A DNA stretch of 64,000 bases from Yponomeuta sedellus (GCA_934045075.1 OW203734.1:4212269-4276268), one strand, 5' to 3'. Shown: positions 30,056 through 41,069, counted from the stretch's first letter. A program made the numbers and translations. The notes: generated from the sequence alone by a model not told the origin.

Positions 30056-30328
30056 TAAAGTCTATTTTATCCTTACTAGTCCAATTTAGTAAACAAGATT
30101 CTAATCTCAAAATTAATATTTGATGTCAAAACTACTAGATATGTTCTCGCAAGTTCATGAACTTTGTTTATAAAATTGACAGCGTGTGTTATATAAAATC
30201 TCGTAGTCTCGCCGATTACATAAATTACGGGAATATGGCACTTTTTGATTTAAAAAAAAATTACCTAAATTCCATACTTTATAGGTAGAATCTTGTTTAC
30301 TAAAATTGTCAAGGATAAATAAACTGTA
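30056..30328. mobile_element. MITE U, copy 1
   Basis: The left end AGTCTATTTTATCCTTACTA and TTTAGTAAACAAGATTCTA mirror the right end TAGAATCTTGTTTACTAAAA..GGATAAATAAACT. The inverted repeats are about 45 bp. A second copy at 36.7-37.6 kb is split by family A. Confidence 0.65.
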
Positions 30329-30348
30329 GATTGGTCCCGATTGCTTCG

Positions 30349-30425
30349 ATATCAACCCTTGTATATCCCCTCTGCTGGGGCACGGGCCTGTTCCTGCATC
30401 GCAGAAATGTTAGGCCTTAATAGCT
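30349..30425 (-). repeat. Repeat E, 3' fragment
   Basis: AACCCTTGTATATCCCCTCT then GGCACGGGCCTGTTCCTGCA. Confidence 0.6.
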
Positions 30426-30469
30426 ATGACACAGCAGACGGACTGTTGATTTTTTTCTGGTATTTTTTT

Positions 30470-30745
30470 CACATTCACCTATTGGTGACATTCACAATTG
30501 CAACTCCAACAATTTAATCTCAAAGCCGTGACGCACAATCATAAAACCTTTAACGTGAAAACATGTCCGAAATCGGACCAATATCAAATTTATTGGCCGG
30601 ATTTCATTCAATTTACAGCGGAAAATTCCAAGCGCAGCGCAGGCCGTCAAACAATCCTAAATGTAACTTTTATGTCTGACACGTAAATGAAGACAGGCAT
30701 ATCCACGTAGTACAAAGGTTTGAACCCACTTTCAGAGTTACTACT
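30470..30745. repeat. Repeat S, copy 2
   Basis: CACATTCACCTATTGGTGAC, CGCACAATCATAAAACCTTT and TCCGAAATCGGACCAATATC are shared with 1.93-2.16 kb, and its far end with 3.28-3.36 kb. Confidence 0.55.
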
Positions 30746-30782
30746 TTCCACTGTTCTGTAATCCCTTCACACCATACATACG

Positions 30783-31015
30783 ACGACCTCTGTGGCGTAG
30801 CGGTAGCGCGTCTGCCTACCATGCAAGAGGTCCCAGGTTCGAATCCCGGCTGGGAACAAAAAAAAAACCCCAGGTCTTGGATGTTTACATGTTTGTGATG
30901 TCGTTGTTTCTGGTTCCCACGACACAGGGTATCCTAGTGTGGGGCCAGAAGCAATGTATGTGCCAGTATGTAAATGTTATGTTAAATGTTATGTTATGTT
31001 ATGTTATGTTACATC
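30783..31015 (+). repeat. SINE-D (tRNA-derived)
   Basis: It has an A-box-like GTGGCGTAGCGGTAGCGCG and B box GGTTCGAATCCCGG 40-50 bp downstream. The body is AGGTCTTGGATGTTTACATG and ACACAGGGTATCCTAGTGTG, and the tail is (ATGTT)n. The head resembles tRNA-Gly, but the distal acceptor does not pair. It is transposon-derived and not a tRNA gene. Confidence 0.8.
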
Positions 31016-31047
31016 ACACTAACATTATAAAGGCGACAGTATGTGAA

Positions 31048-31158
31048 TGAGATAGATAGATAGAATATTTTTATTGTACACAGAAATTATGTAAAAAATA
31101 TAGTACAAATGGCGACCTTATTACTAAAAAGCTATTTCACCTAGGCAACCATAGACGA
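31048..31158 (-). repeat. CR1-like LINE 3' end
   Basis: A (GATA)n tail precedes TTTTTATTGTACACAGAAAT and CCTAGGCAACCATAGACGAA on the plus strand. Confidence 0.6.
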
Positions 31159-31159
31159 A

Positions 31160-31455
31160 GAAGAAGCGCTCGTGGCCTACGCGAGCCACGAGCGCTTCTT
31201 CACGAGCCTACGCGAACAACAGGCGCGGTCAGGTACAGGATGGGTGAGCATCCCGTGACTACCGCTAGTGGCATTTTTCCGAGCGCTTCCGTGCTTCGCA
31301 AGGCACGTTAAGCCGTTGGTGCCGGCTGTCATATAATGGCTGTCGTTAAGCCATGTCAGAGGCCTTATGGGCGGCTTGATAACTTCTGACAGTAAGGCCC
31401 GCCACTGTCTTACAATCCTCCACCAACCCGGACTTGGCCCCCGTGGTGGAGTATA
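31160..31455 (+). repeat. Repeat E whose 5' end folds back
   Basis: The A-box end is present twice as an inverted pair with 17-bp arms GAAGAAGCGCTCGTGGC (31160-31176, 31185-31201). Then comes GCGGTCAGGTACAGGATGGG and the body to GGTGGAGTATATG, where it is truncated. Sequence after 31456 is unassigned. Confidence 0.7.
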
Positions 31456-31820
31456 TGTGGTGGAGTAAAGAGGGCACCGCCCTCTTTATCAAGGAAAAGC
31501 ATGACACGAACACACCACCAATACTTGTGTGAAAAAATGCGCGATGCGTTTCGCCTCTAACACGAGACTCACGCCAAGTTCTTCCCACGCCCATGAAGCG
31601 ATTTCTTGCTTGGGAACTAATTTAAAAATCTTATTAACCTTAATAATCTGCCATACCCCGCTCTCTCTCTTTGCAACACTAGGAAATTTCTAGGCTGGCT
31701 GGAAGAAATTTCTTTTGAAATAAGTCCGTAATTTAATTTTTATCTATCTATCTATAATCAGCCCACATCAACCCTAATTTTTATCACAAACCTGTTATTT
31801 AAGTTTTTAATAACGTTTTT

Positions 31821-32018
31821 ATTTTAAAAACCTATTTAGAGGCTAAAAATTCCACCCATGCCGGGATTCGAACCCGCGACCTCTGGCTATCTGTGCCAGC
31901 GCTCTTCCAACTGAGCTAATGGGCGACTCACCGGCATCAGTGAAATTTCGAACATACTCTCTGTATTACGTACAGACAGCGACATCTGGCCGCAGTAATT
32001 TGCATCACTTGCAAATTA
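31821..32018 (-). repeat. Family A, single truncated unit
   Basis: The short terminus is at the left and the tRNA-like box on the minus strand. AACGTTTTT occurs at both borders (31812-31820, 32019-32027), a 9-bp match. Confidence 0.78.
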
Positions 32019-32247
32019 AACGTTTTTGTTGTGCAATAACCCTCATCTATTTCCTTCTCTAGGAGACACGATACATAGGAACCTCCGCAATAAAAATAGA
32101 CTACGCTCATATCCAGCTAAAACTACTTTGATGCGAAAAAGTATTTTGTGCATGGCGCCTATAATCTTAAACAAGATACCAACACTGTAAAAGAACTAAA
32201 TCTAGATGTTTTTCGAAAGACATTAAAAGATCTACTTATTGTAAAAT

Positions 32248-32607
32248 TTAAAAACCTATTTAGAGGTTAAAAATTTCACCCATGCCGGGATTCGAACCCG
32301 CAACCTCTGGCTATCCGTACCAGCGCTCTACCAATTGAGCCAATGGGCGACTCACGGCATCAGTGAAATTTCGAACCTCTTTACAATATTCTCTGTATTA
32401 CGTACAGGCAGTGACATCTGACTTAAGCAAATTGCATTACTTACAGCCCTGACTACCTAATTTGCAGTTCAATTGGTAGAGCGCTGGTACGGATAGCCAG
32501 AGGTTGCGGGTTCGAATCCCGGCATGGGTGAAATTTTTAGCCTCTAAATAGGTTTATAAATTTGTTCCTTAGCACGGGTTAGTGCATTAAAAATAAAAAT
32601 AGTGTAA
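32248..32607. repeat. Family A head-to-head composite with 12-bp target duplication
   Basis: The minus unit from the short terminus runs through its tRNA-like box to about 32468. The plus unit begins inside the tRNA-like box (TTCAATTGGTAGAGCGCTGG) and ends in the long terminus. TTATTGTAAAAT flanks it (32236-32247, 32608-32619). It is the subfamily with CAATTGG in the A-box region, as at 7.2-7.8 kb. Confidence 0.88.
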
Positions 32608-32619
32608 TTATTGTAAAAT

Positions 32620-34075
32620 GTTATTATAAAATTGAAGACTTTCTAAATGACACTACATTGTAACTTGTTTACCCTCATAATAACTTTATTATATTTGTAT
32701 GCCTACGTACTGGTAGGGCCATAGTGATCTGTAATTTAAGACTGACCACCATATATGGAAAATGATTACCTATGAACCACAAATAAATTAATTTGAATTT
32801 GAATTTGAATAAAGTGTAACAAACAAACAATTCAAAAGTCCTCAACGTCCACTTCATCGACCCACCACATAAAGGGTAGGTACAAACCGTAGCGCACACA
32901 GGTTCTCCCGCCAAAAAGAGCAACAATATCGTCTAATAAAACACATTTTTGGTGAAATCCACTTTGGCGCGGAGTTTACGAGCAGCGTAAAAAGTTACGT
33001 CGCATCTGCCGTCTGCATTGTGGGCGGGTGTATTCAAAACTCGGCGAGTTATTGAGGGCTCGAGGGGGATGCCAACGTGTCATCTTGTCGAGCCTCTGTG
33101 TAAAGGTGGCTGTATACATGGTAGTATTAGGATAAAATAGTACATTATTGCAAAGGCAGCGGCAATTGCAGGTCGAGTGTGAGTTTGAAGGCCGAACCGC
33201 AGACGAGGACCAAAGAGTATATAACCACGGACTTCAATAATACGAGACAGGCAATTGCCATTTCGGCCGAGGCATATAGTGCTTTTCCTAAAAAAATGCA
33301 AGGAAATAAAAAAGGGCTTTTTACGTTTTAATTTATTATTAACCAAATAACAACGAACTCCGCTTTACCGCCAATTTTTTTTTATTTTACTGTTTGTCCC
33401 GAAAGGTAAACGCATCCGTGGCTATACAGCCACGAGAACGCAATTTGTACGATAGATGAAAGAGTTCTAAATTTAAATAATAGTTATTTGTTATACAAGA
33501 GTGCAAAGTTGCTTTTTAACTGTGTGTTCAATTTTGATGACCGAGCAAGCGAAGGATTCTAAAATTGAATTACGAGCGCAGCAAATGATTCAAAATTAGA
33601 ATCCTGAGCGTTAGCGAGGGAATCAAAAGAGCACGAGGTGAAAAATCTTTGCACTCGAGTGCAACACGTATCTTTTCATTCCACCTCAGCGAGGAAATGA
33701 CAAAATGCAAAAAAAACGTTTACAATCACAAGATAGGTACACTTTTATTTCAGTTTAGGTATTAATTACTACATTATGACAGGTAAGTATTACAGAATAA
33801 TCTTTAAATTATAACAAAAAATTACTAAGGTATAATTAAGAAAATTTTAAAGTAACGTTGCGACAGTTATTTAAATTGAGTGTAATATTTTTTCAATTCA
33901 AAAACTTAGTGCACACGATGTTCTAAATTCAATTTACTTTATCCTCTAGAGAATAAAAACGGCTTTTCCACTCAGATATTGAAGATTAAAAATACTCTTT
34001 CCGAGATGGTGGGATGAAAAGAATATTCTAATATTATGTTCTTATCTCATCGTGATGATAAAGTATCAGTATAAC
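32620..34075. other. No recognised gene; low-complexity and GAGCG-type motifs
   Basis: Includes a short TTGAAT run at about 32790-32815. At 33480-33690 there is a patch with recurring GAGCG.AGCGA and GATTC.AAATT motifs (ACGAGGTGAAAAATCTTTGC). I do not know the family. Confidence 0.4.
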
Positions 34076-34079
34076 TGGC

Positions 34080-34325
34080 CAACAGTGAAGAAAAAACGTT
34101 ATAAAGAAACCTGTGTGTCTGAGGTCTTCAAATACTTCAGCGCCTGAAATTGTCAATTCGCGGTGGATACGCGTGACGCACTAAGCTACGATATTGGGTA
34201 AACCTAGTATCAGCCATTAGGGTTTGGTTGGATCTAGTCCTGTACTCTCTCTTTCTCTGGGAGATATATTTATATACATTGGCCTTCTCCCAGAGAAAGA
34301 GAGAGTACGGGCTTAGCCACAATTG
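34080..34325. repeat. SINE-C tail in foldback form
   Basis: A plus-strand tail (TCGCGGTGGATACGCGTGAC) is followed by a perfect inverted repeat with 23-bp arms at 34242-34264 and 34286-34308. The arms are the TCTCTCT/AGAGAGA part of the type-C tail, and the spacer is 21 bp. Confidence 0.7.
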
Positions 34326-34329
34326 TTAT

Positions 34330-34915
34330 GCATCCTGAAGACACTAAGCGACAAAGTAGATAGAACGTTTTGAAGAATAGCTTTTGATTCCTAAAATGAA
34401 TCGTTTATTTTATGGTTAGGTTACGGTTAGGTAAGACAACGCATGAAAGCTGTTGCGTATTTTTTTTTCTCATTCAAAAGTAGTGAGAAACTTGAACTAA
34501 TTATGAAATCTTTAAGTGAGAAATTGTCTCTCAATAGCTCTTAAGTTTTTATCTCTGTACAATTGAAAGAGTTTACCAACTAATTTACATTTCTATTAAG
34601 GTTTATAGCGTGACCACCAAAACATGTACTACGAGCATACTACAGTACTAAGCACTGATCACGCAAATTACTTATCAAATAAATAATCAATTTACTGTCT
34701 AATTTTTAATAAAGAGTGAAACCGAAGGCAATACCTAGTTAGTGGTTAATAATTCCCACATGCATGATAGTGGGATTGTGTATGTATAATAATGTAGGTA
34801 CATAGTGTGTACGTGTCTATGGAGAATACACTAAAACAAAACGCTATTTTGAGATACTCGACAATAATTTGTCTTAACCGCGATTGAAACCATAACCTAA
34901 ATTATTAAATGATGG
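34330..34915. other. No recognised feature
   Basis: AT-rich, no match. Confidence 0.4.
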
Positions 34916-34916
34916 T

Positions 34917-35147
34917 TTGCAAGGCACGTTAAGCCGTTGGTGCCGGCCGTCATATAATGTCAGAGGCCATGTTAAGCCATGTCAGAGGCCTTATGGGCGG
35001 CTTGATAAATTCCGACAGTAAGGCCCGCCACTGTCTTACAATCCTCCGCCAACCCGGACTTGGCCCCCGTGGTGGAGTATGGCCTAACCTTCCTGCGATG
35101 CAGGAAGAGACCCGTGCCCCAGCAGTGGGGACATACAAGGGTTGATA
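34917..35147 (+). repeat. Repeat E, truncated with a small internal duplication
   Basis: AGGCACGTTAAGCCGTTGGT through ACATACAAGGGTTGATAAC. GTCAGAGGCC is present twice because of a short local duplication. Confidence 0.7.
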
Positions 35148-35409
35148 ACGAAGATGAAGATTCAGCGATTCGTAAAACAATAGTTTTTTCTAACATTTCA
35201 CAATTGTTTTAAGACACAAAGGGCTCGCGGAACTCCAGTGAAAACTCAACCATCAAAAGAACTTTTCAAGAATGACGACGTAATCGTTTTGACCGATCGC
35301 GAAATCAGAGTTGGCTCATGTTTTTGCGGCTATGTACGTAGGTATGTTTCTTAATGCGTGTCAGACGAAAGATATTATTAACGCAAGTCTCACTGGCTAT
35401 ACCGAAATA

Positions 35410-36020
35410 AAAACCGGCCAAGTGCGTGATGGGCCACTTGCAAAGTTCCGTAGAAAGATGGGCTTTTACCGGCTTGACTTTTTTTAAAGTGCTTGAATTT
35501 TAAAAACCTATTTAGAGGCTAAAAATTCCACCCATGCCGGAATTCGAACCCGCGACCTCTGGCTATCCGTGCCAGCGCTCTTTCCAACTAAGCTAATGGA
35601 CGACTCACCGGCATCAGTGAAATTTCGAACCTCTTTACAATATTCTCTGTATTACGTACTAAATAGGTTTTTAAAATTGTCCTTAGCACGGGTTAGAGCA
35701 TTAAAAAGAGTATAATCAAGTGCTTGAATGTCCACGGAGTCGAGAATTCAACGGGAGTCCAAGACTTGCCTTTACGTGGAGCTTATATATTGGGGACTGT
35801 TTTTCAGTATTTACATTTTGAATTAGTAAATAAACGGCTGTCTAAAGCTCAGCTCAGTAAGTTTTAGTGGAATTTGGACGAAGTTTTTTATATATAAGTT
35901 GATCGCAAATTGAATGTTTCCAGTACTTGTTATCTCTATGCTAAGGCGTGTACAGACGGACGGACCAACGGACGGACATGGCTAAACTATAACGGTTCCT
36001 TATTGACTACGGAACCCTAA
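35410..36020. repeat. Repeat L split by family A
   Basis: AAAACCGGCCAAGTGCGTGA opens it and TACGGAACCCTAAAAAT closes it. Family A interrupts between the two TSD copies. The interior is diverged from the 3.7-kb copy. Confidence 0.6.
35499..35717. repeat. Family A composite with 12-bp target duplication
   Basis: The minus unit runs from the short terminus to GTATTACGTAC. It then joins a plus fragment of only the last 60 bp (TAAATAGGTTTTT to the long terminus). AAGTGCTTGAAT flanks it (35487-35498, 35718-35729). Confidence 0.88.
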
Positions 36021-36560
36021 AAATAGAATTATAAGCGGCTATTGTTGTTATCAAGAGAAGCTCTCAAGAGTTAGCAAGAGAAGCCAAAATGACTTGCTTC
36101 AAAAAAAGAGATGTCCCACCTTCAATGGGCCAGATAAAAATACCGGTAACCGGCGTGCGTGCATGCAACGACAGATTAATATTGACTTTGCCTATCTTTT
36201 AGGGATACAGGCGTGAGTTTATTTAATTCTTAACTACGATAACTACGATATACTTGACATCATGGTATACTATTTATAGTAGCTATACTTTTTAACTGCC
36301 GGGTTTTTTCTTTTTATTTCATACCTTTTATTCTTTATTATGAACCCTTCACGAAAATTCTTTGAGGGGCTTGTAATGAACTTGATTACTGTCTGGAGAT
36401 GTCATTATGACTCTTTTGATTAAACTTTAACCTTAATAAGGACATTGCCCTAAGATTTAAATTCATTGCTTCTGTTATTTTAAAATTAAGAAAACGTTTA
36501 TGATAAAGCAACCAAGGAAACGTTTATGATGAAACTGACTAAATAGTTATAAATTAGACT
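36021..36560. other. No recognised gene
   Basis: A family N-like remnant (TTTTAGGGATACAGGCGTGA) lies near 36195-36215. The rest is unassigned AT-rich sequence. Confidence 0.4.
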
Positions 36561-36726
36561 GGTCTAATTGCGATTATTTATTAGGTAAAACGTAATTACC
36601 TTATTTCCCGACGTTTCGGCAGCGTTACAGTTGCCGTGGTCTCGGGTAGACTGAAGTGAAGTACATACCAATAATTGTGGGTAGTCACTTTGAATTTTTC
36701 GCAGCTGCGTGACACACAACACTTAC

Positions 36727-37570
36727 AGTCTATTTATTCTTACTTGTTCAATTTAGTAAACAAGATTCTACCCTTACACTGTGACTTTTTAGTCCAAAAC
36801 TGCCATATTTCCATAAATGAAGTAACCTGGAACACTGTTTTAGATAACACGCTGCCAATTTTATAAACGTAGTTCATGATAGTTCATGAATTTGCGAGAA
36901 AATGTCTAGTTTAGGCATCTAAGCTCAATTTTAAGGTTAGAATCTTTAAAAACCTATTCAGAGGCTAAAAATTTCACCCATGCCGGGATTCGAACCCGCA
37001 ACCTCTGGCTATCCGTGCCAGCGCTCTACCAATTAAGCCAATGGGCTACTCACCGGTATCAGTGAAATTTCGAACCTCTTTACACTATTCTCTGTATTAC
37101 GTACGGGCAGCGACATCTGGCTTAAGCAAATTGCATCACTTACAGTCCCGACTACCTACTTTGCAGTTAGGTTTTACATCGGAATGATATCACTGTACCC
37201 ACATGATTATACTATTTTTATTTTTAATGCACTAACCCGTGCTAAGGACAAATTTAAACACCTATTTAGAGGCTAAAAATTTCACCTATGCCGGGATTCG
37301 AACCCGCAACCTCTGGCTATCCGTGCCAGCGCTCTACCAATTGAGCCAATGGGCGACTCACCGGCATCAGTGAAATTTCGAACCTCTTTACACTATTCTT
37401 TGTATTACGTACAGGCAGCGACATTGGCTTAAGCAAATTGCATCACTTACAGCCCCGACTACCTACTTTGCAATTAGGTTTTACATCGGAATGATATCAC
37501 TGTACCCACAAAGAATCTTAGAATCTTGTTAACTAAATTGGACAAGTAAGAATAAATAGACTGTACTACG
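36727..37570. mobile_element. MITE U, copy 2, split by family A
   Basis: It opens AGTCTATTTATTCTTACTTG and closes with the inverse ACAAGTAAGAATAAATAGAC. Without the A insertion it is about 265 bp, equal to copy 1 at 30.1 kb. Confidence 0.65.
36947..37517 (-). repeat. Family A, two tandem units without inversion
   Basis: Unit starts CCTATTCAGAGG and CCTATTTAGAGG are 308 bp apart, and both have the minus-strand tRNA-like box. The right end stops at GATATCACTGTACCCACA plus a few bases. TTAGAATCTT flanks it (36937-36946, 37518-37527). That motif also belongs to the MITE U terminal repeat, but its tandem recurrence here fits a target duplication. Confidence 0.82.
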
Positions 37571-37796
37571 AACTGACTACATTTGTTTTTTTTTTATGAT
37601 GATGGCTGACCACTGCGTTATACTCGTGAATGAGTTCTGTTCGTGTGTCTGGCCGCAGCACTTATGTTTTCTTACTTTTGTAAGACATTTAGCTAATTCT
37701 TTGGCATTTAAAGTTATTGATGGCAATCAGGCAAGTCTTAGGTATAGGTGGCAACTGATGTATTTGGTTTAAGATGACTTGAGAAAAGATGATCAG

Positions 37797-38101
37797 AGTG
37801 CTTAGTGCGAGTTTTTTAACTACTCGATCGCGTTAACGTAAACTCATATTTCTATGGCATCGAGGAAGCGCCACCTAGCGACAAGTATGGAAATTAAAAT
37901 TGCTGAGTGCGAGTTGTAATGGTTTACGTTGAGAAATGAACACGTTTACCAGCCAAAACATGAATAAACGCGAGTGCGAATTGTACTGTGACAGCGTTTT
38001 GCCAGTTCGAACGGTTAACTTACTCATACTCACTACTCAATGCTCGATTAACGCGGTAGTAAAGTTATTCGATTGGATCTGTCAAACTCGCACTAAGCAC
38101 T
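37797..38101. mobile_element. MITE T, copy 1
   Basis: It begins AGTGCTTAGTGCGAGTTTTT and ends AAACTCGCACTAAGCACT, terminal inverted repeats of about 18 bp. A 289-bp copy with few differences is at 63.1-63.3 kb. An internal 17-bp segment CTCGATTAACGCGGTAG is missing in the other copy. Confidence 0.78.
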
Positions 38102-38269
38102 CAGAGTGGAGTTTTTTTTTCCCCGCTGCCTTTTTTCCACTACAGTATGGCCCGAAGGCAGCGGCTTACATTTTACATTGATATTCAGCAAACAGAATGC
38201 GAATTCTTCACGTTGAAATAAATGTGTTGATTTATACGCATTTAACTCCCAATATAATTATTTTGTATA

Positions 38270-38395
38270 TTATAGCAATTTATATAGCAATAAGGCCGCC
38301 AATTGTACTGTATCTTTGTAATTATGTTTTGTTTGTTTTTTCCTGGTGTACAATAAAGAATGTTCTTATCTTATCTTATCTTTTAGTATTTCTTA
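38270..38395 (+). repeat. CR1-like LINE 3' end (uninterrupted homologue of the LTR element's target)
   Basis: AGCAATAAGGCCGCCAATTG, ATCTTTGTAATTATGTTTTG, GTGTACAATAAAGAATGTTC and a (TTATC)n tail. This is the empty-site homologue for the LTR retrotransposon at 49 kb. Confidence 0.75.
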
Positions 38396-38699
38396 ATGAT
38401 TCGCGATACCCATACATAGCTATATATGTCAGTGCTAAGTAAATACAAATCACGCGCCACAGAACCTGTTCGTGGACATAGTGAGTGTTGTGTGTCGGCT
38501 AGCTGCGAAAAATTAGAAGTGACTACCCACAATAATTGACTGTACTCGCCATTTCAGTCTACCCGAGACCACGGCAACTGTAACGCTGCCGAAACGTCGG
38601 GAAATAAGGTAACTACGTTGTACCTAATAAATCATCGCGATTAGACCCATTTAATATATAACTATATAATATTTTTTTCAGCTATATATTTTTAATTTT

Positions 38700-38850
38700 A
38701 CTGCCCCCTTGGTCTAGCGGTGGCACGTCTTATTACCTTGCCGGAGGCCGTGGGCGCGATACCTATTGGGGGCTGCCGTATAATGACCTCAGTCTGAGTG
38801 TTTTTCCAAGTATGTGATGCCCGGTTTCTATAGCACAGGGTATCCTAGTT
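38700..38850 (+). repeat. SINE-D-related tRNA-derived copy, diverged
   Basis: It has a tRNA-like head CCTTGGTCTAGCGGTGGCAC and a degenerate B box. The GCACAGGGTATCCTAGTTTA tail is shared with SINE-D. Confidence 0.55.
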
Positions 38851-39264
38851 TACATGCTAGGATACCATGGTATTTCAATCATAAGCATGGTGAGGCATGA
38901 CCATTCAGACGATCAAAAAAAATATATAAAAAAGATTCTCGAGAAAAGAGAATTACATCAAAAGCTACTGGCCACATTATAAGATTGTAGCGAGAAAAAA
39001 TCGTTAAAAAAAGAGCTGGAAACCAAAGGAAAAAAAAATAAAAAGACGAATACAAGGTACAAATCAAGAACTTGTGGCTTTATTTTCAAGATTGCAATAA
39101 ATATTAAAAGCACACTTCTTTAAAATGTATGCGTTAACTTTTTAGACGCATTCTGAAAACTATTTTTGATTTATGGCCTTTATTCTGTGCCAAGTACCTA
39201 GTTATAAGTTTCCAACTGCTTGTTTAAGAACTTATAGATAAACTGGCTGCAATGGCTTAATGCC

Positions 39265-39415
39265 CGTCAGATATTTAGACTTGGAATTTCCGTACCCATA
39301 GTTGGGCTTTTTTACAAAACAAACGCAGAAATATTTTAACACTTCAGACACCAGAGTTTTCTCACGAAGTTTTCCTTCACAGTTAGCGAATTATTGCTAT
39401 TATAACTTCACAGCG
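39265..39415 (-). repeat. SINE-B body, diverged
   Basis: CCATAGTTGGGCTT, AACACTTCAGACACCAGAGT and TTTTCCTTCACAGTTAGCGA. No tRNA head. Confidence 0.5.
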
Positions 39416-39910
39416 CTCATGGTCTAGTCGAACCGAGTGATTCGAATAAATCAAAATAAATGAGGTTCGAAATTTCACTGATGCCGGTGAGTCACCCATT
39501 AGCTCAGTTGGATAGAGCGCTGGCACGGATAGCCAGAGGTCGCGGGTTCGAATCCCGGCATGGGATGGAATTTTTAGCCTCCAAATAGGTTTTTAAAATT
39601 GTCCTTAGCACGGGTTAGTGCATTAAAAATAAAAACAGTATAATCGAATAAATCATTCAAGTTTAGCTACAACAGGCGCGATCAGGTGCAGGATGGGTGA
39701 CCGTCCCGTGACTACCGCGAAAGGCTTTTTACCGAGTGCTTCCGTGCTTTGCAAGGCACGTTAAGCCGTTGGTGCTGGCTGTCATGTAATGGAGTCGTTA
39801 AGCCATGTCAGAGGCCTTATGGGTGGTTCGATAACTTCTGACGGTAGGCCCGCTACTGTCTTACAATCCTCCACCAACCCGGACTTATCTCCCGTGGTGG
39901 AGTATGGCCT
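39412..39910 (+). repeat. Repeat E split by family A
   Basis: The A-box end GGTCTAGTCGAACCGAGTGA precedes the insertion. The body continues with CAGGCGCGATCAGGTGCAGG to CCCGTGGTGGAGTATGGCCT, where it is truncated. Confidence 0.75.
39454..39643 (+). repeat. Family A, single truncated unit with 12-bp target duplication
   Basis: It begins AAATAAATGAGGTTCGAAAT, has an intact tRNA-like box and ends in the long terminus. TCGAATAAATCA flanks it (39442-39453, 39644-39655). The target is the A-box end of repeat E. Confidence 0.88.
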
Positions 39911-40700
39911 ATTGTTAAAAAAGTTTATATTATTATAACAAATTATACGCAATAATTGAACGGATAATAATAAATTTTACTATTTTATAAAATAGATCCG
40001 CATTGTCTGAAGTTTAATTAAATAATTAACTTCTCACCAATGTATTTACTAGGGTTAAATAAAAACAAAGAGTTCACTAAAACGGAATCGTAAAACAAAA
40101 AAATATCGATACCTATTGTTTTTTTCTTTCTCTTTTCGAGTTTATTTTTTATTTTTCCGCAGTGTCGTTATAAAACTCTTCTTCCGATTTGCGCCGTTTT
40201 TCCTTGTTTTTTTTCTTCAATTTTCCTGCAATAAAAAAGTTCTCTGTGACAATTTGGACTATCTAAATCATCAACTGTATTAGCGATGGCAAACGCTTTA
40301 CAACTCCTTGGAGAGCTTCAGCAGTTTTGCCAGCAAAAAAAATGGCGGACATAAAAACGCTGGGTCTGATTAATGTCTGGAAGACAACTATGCATATTGA
40401 ATGGAGAGTTGCTGCTTATAATCTTACACAGAATAAGTTTCAAAAATGTAAATAAATAAATATTTATTTACATTTTTGAAACTCGCCAAAAGTCGAGAAC
40501 GGCTGGGCCGATTTGAAACGTGCTCCTAGTCTAGTGGTCGTGAGATTTACGGTGAAAAAATATTAAGAAAAAATTGCTAGAAATATAAAAAAAAACAACA
40601 ATTTCATATTTTCATATAAATTGTTAAACGGGAGAAAGAAAAATTGCGAAGGGGGAGTGTTAATGTCTATAGGATGGTGCAAAATACACCGGGTCATCTG
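39911..40700. other. No recognised gene
   Basis: AT-rich. A short foldback TAAATAAATATTTATTTA lies near 40451-40468, followed by CTCGCCAAAAGTCGAGAACG, which resembles the repeat at 56.4-56.6 kb. Confidence 0.4.
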
Positions 40701-40707
40701 ATATCCG

Positions 40708-41069
40708 ATATCAACCCTTCTATGTCCCCACTGCTGGGGCACGGGTCTCTTCCCGCATCGCAGAAAGGTTAGGCCATATTCGACCACGGGGGCCGAGTCC
40801 GGGTTGGTGGAGGATTGTAAGACAGTAGCGGGCCTTACTGTCAGAAGTTATCAAGCCGCACATAAGGCCTCTGACATGGTTTAACGACTGCCATTACATG
40901 ACAGCCGGCATCAACGTTTTAACGTTTCTTGCGAAGCACAGAAGCGCTCAAAAAAATGCCGCTAGCGATAGCCACGTCACATCCTGCATCTGACTGCGCC
41001 TGTGGTTGCTTAACTCGAATGATTGATTCCAATGACTCGGTTCGACTAAGCCACGAGCGCTTCATCTAG
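40708..41069 (-). repeat. Repeat E, full length
   Basis: It runs from AACCCTTCTATGTCCCCACT to TTCGACTAAGCCACGAGCGC. With the 57.3-kb copy it defines the family at about 360 bp. Confidence 0.8.

Larger units (their letters stand above)
36561..38647. mobile_element. Long-inverted-repeat element J with nested insertions
   Basis: The arms 36561-36726 and 38481-38647 are inverted copies of about 166 bp (GGTCTAATTGCGATTATTTA, TTATTTCCCGACGTTTCGG, CACACAACACT). Between them lie MITE U with a family A insertion, MITE T and a CR1-like 3' end. No transposase was seen. Removing these leaves a small element. A target duplication was not found. Confidence 0.6.

Noticed and set aside
36561..38647. Autonomous DNA transposon with transposase
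   Set aside because: Despite the 166-bp inverted arms, all sequence between them that I can identify belongs to other insertions and no transposase motif was found.
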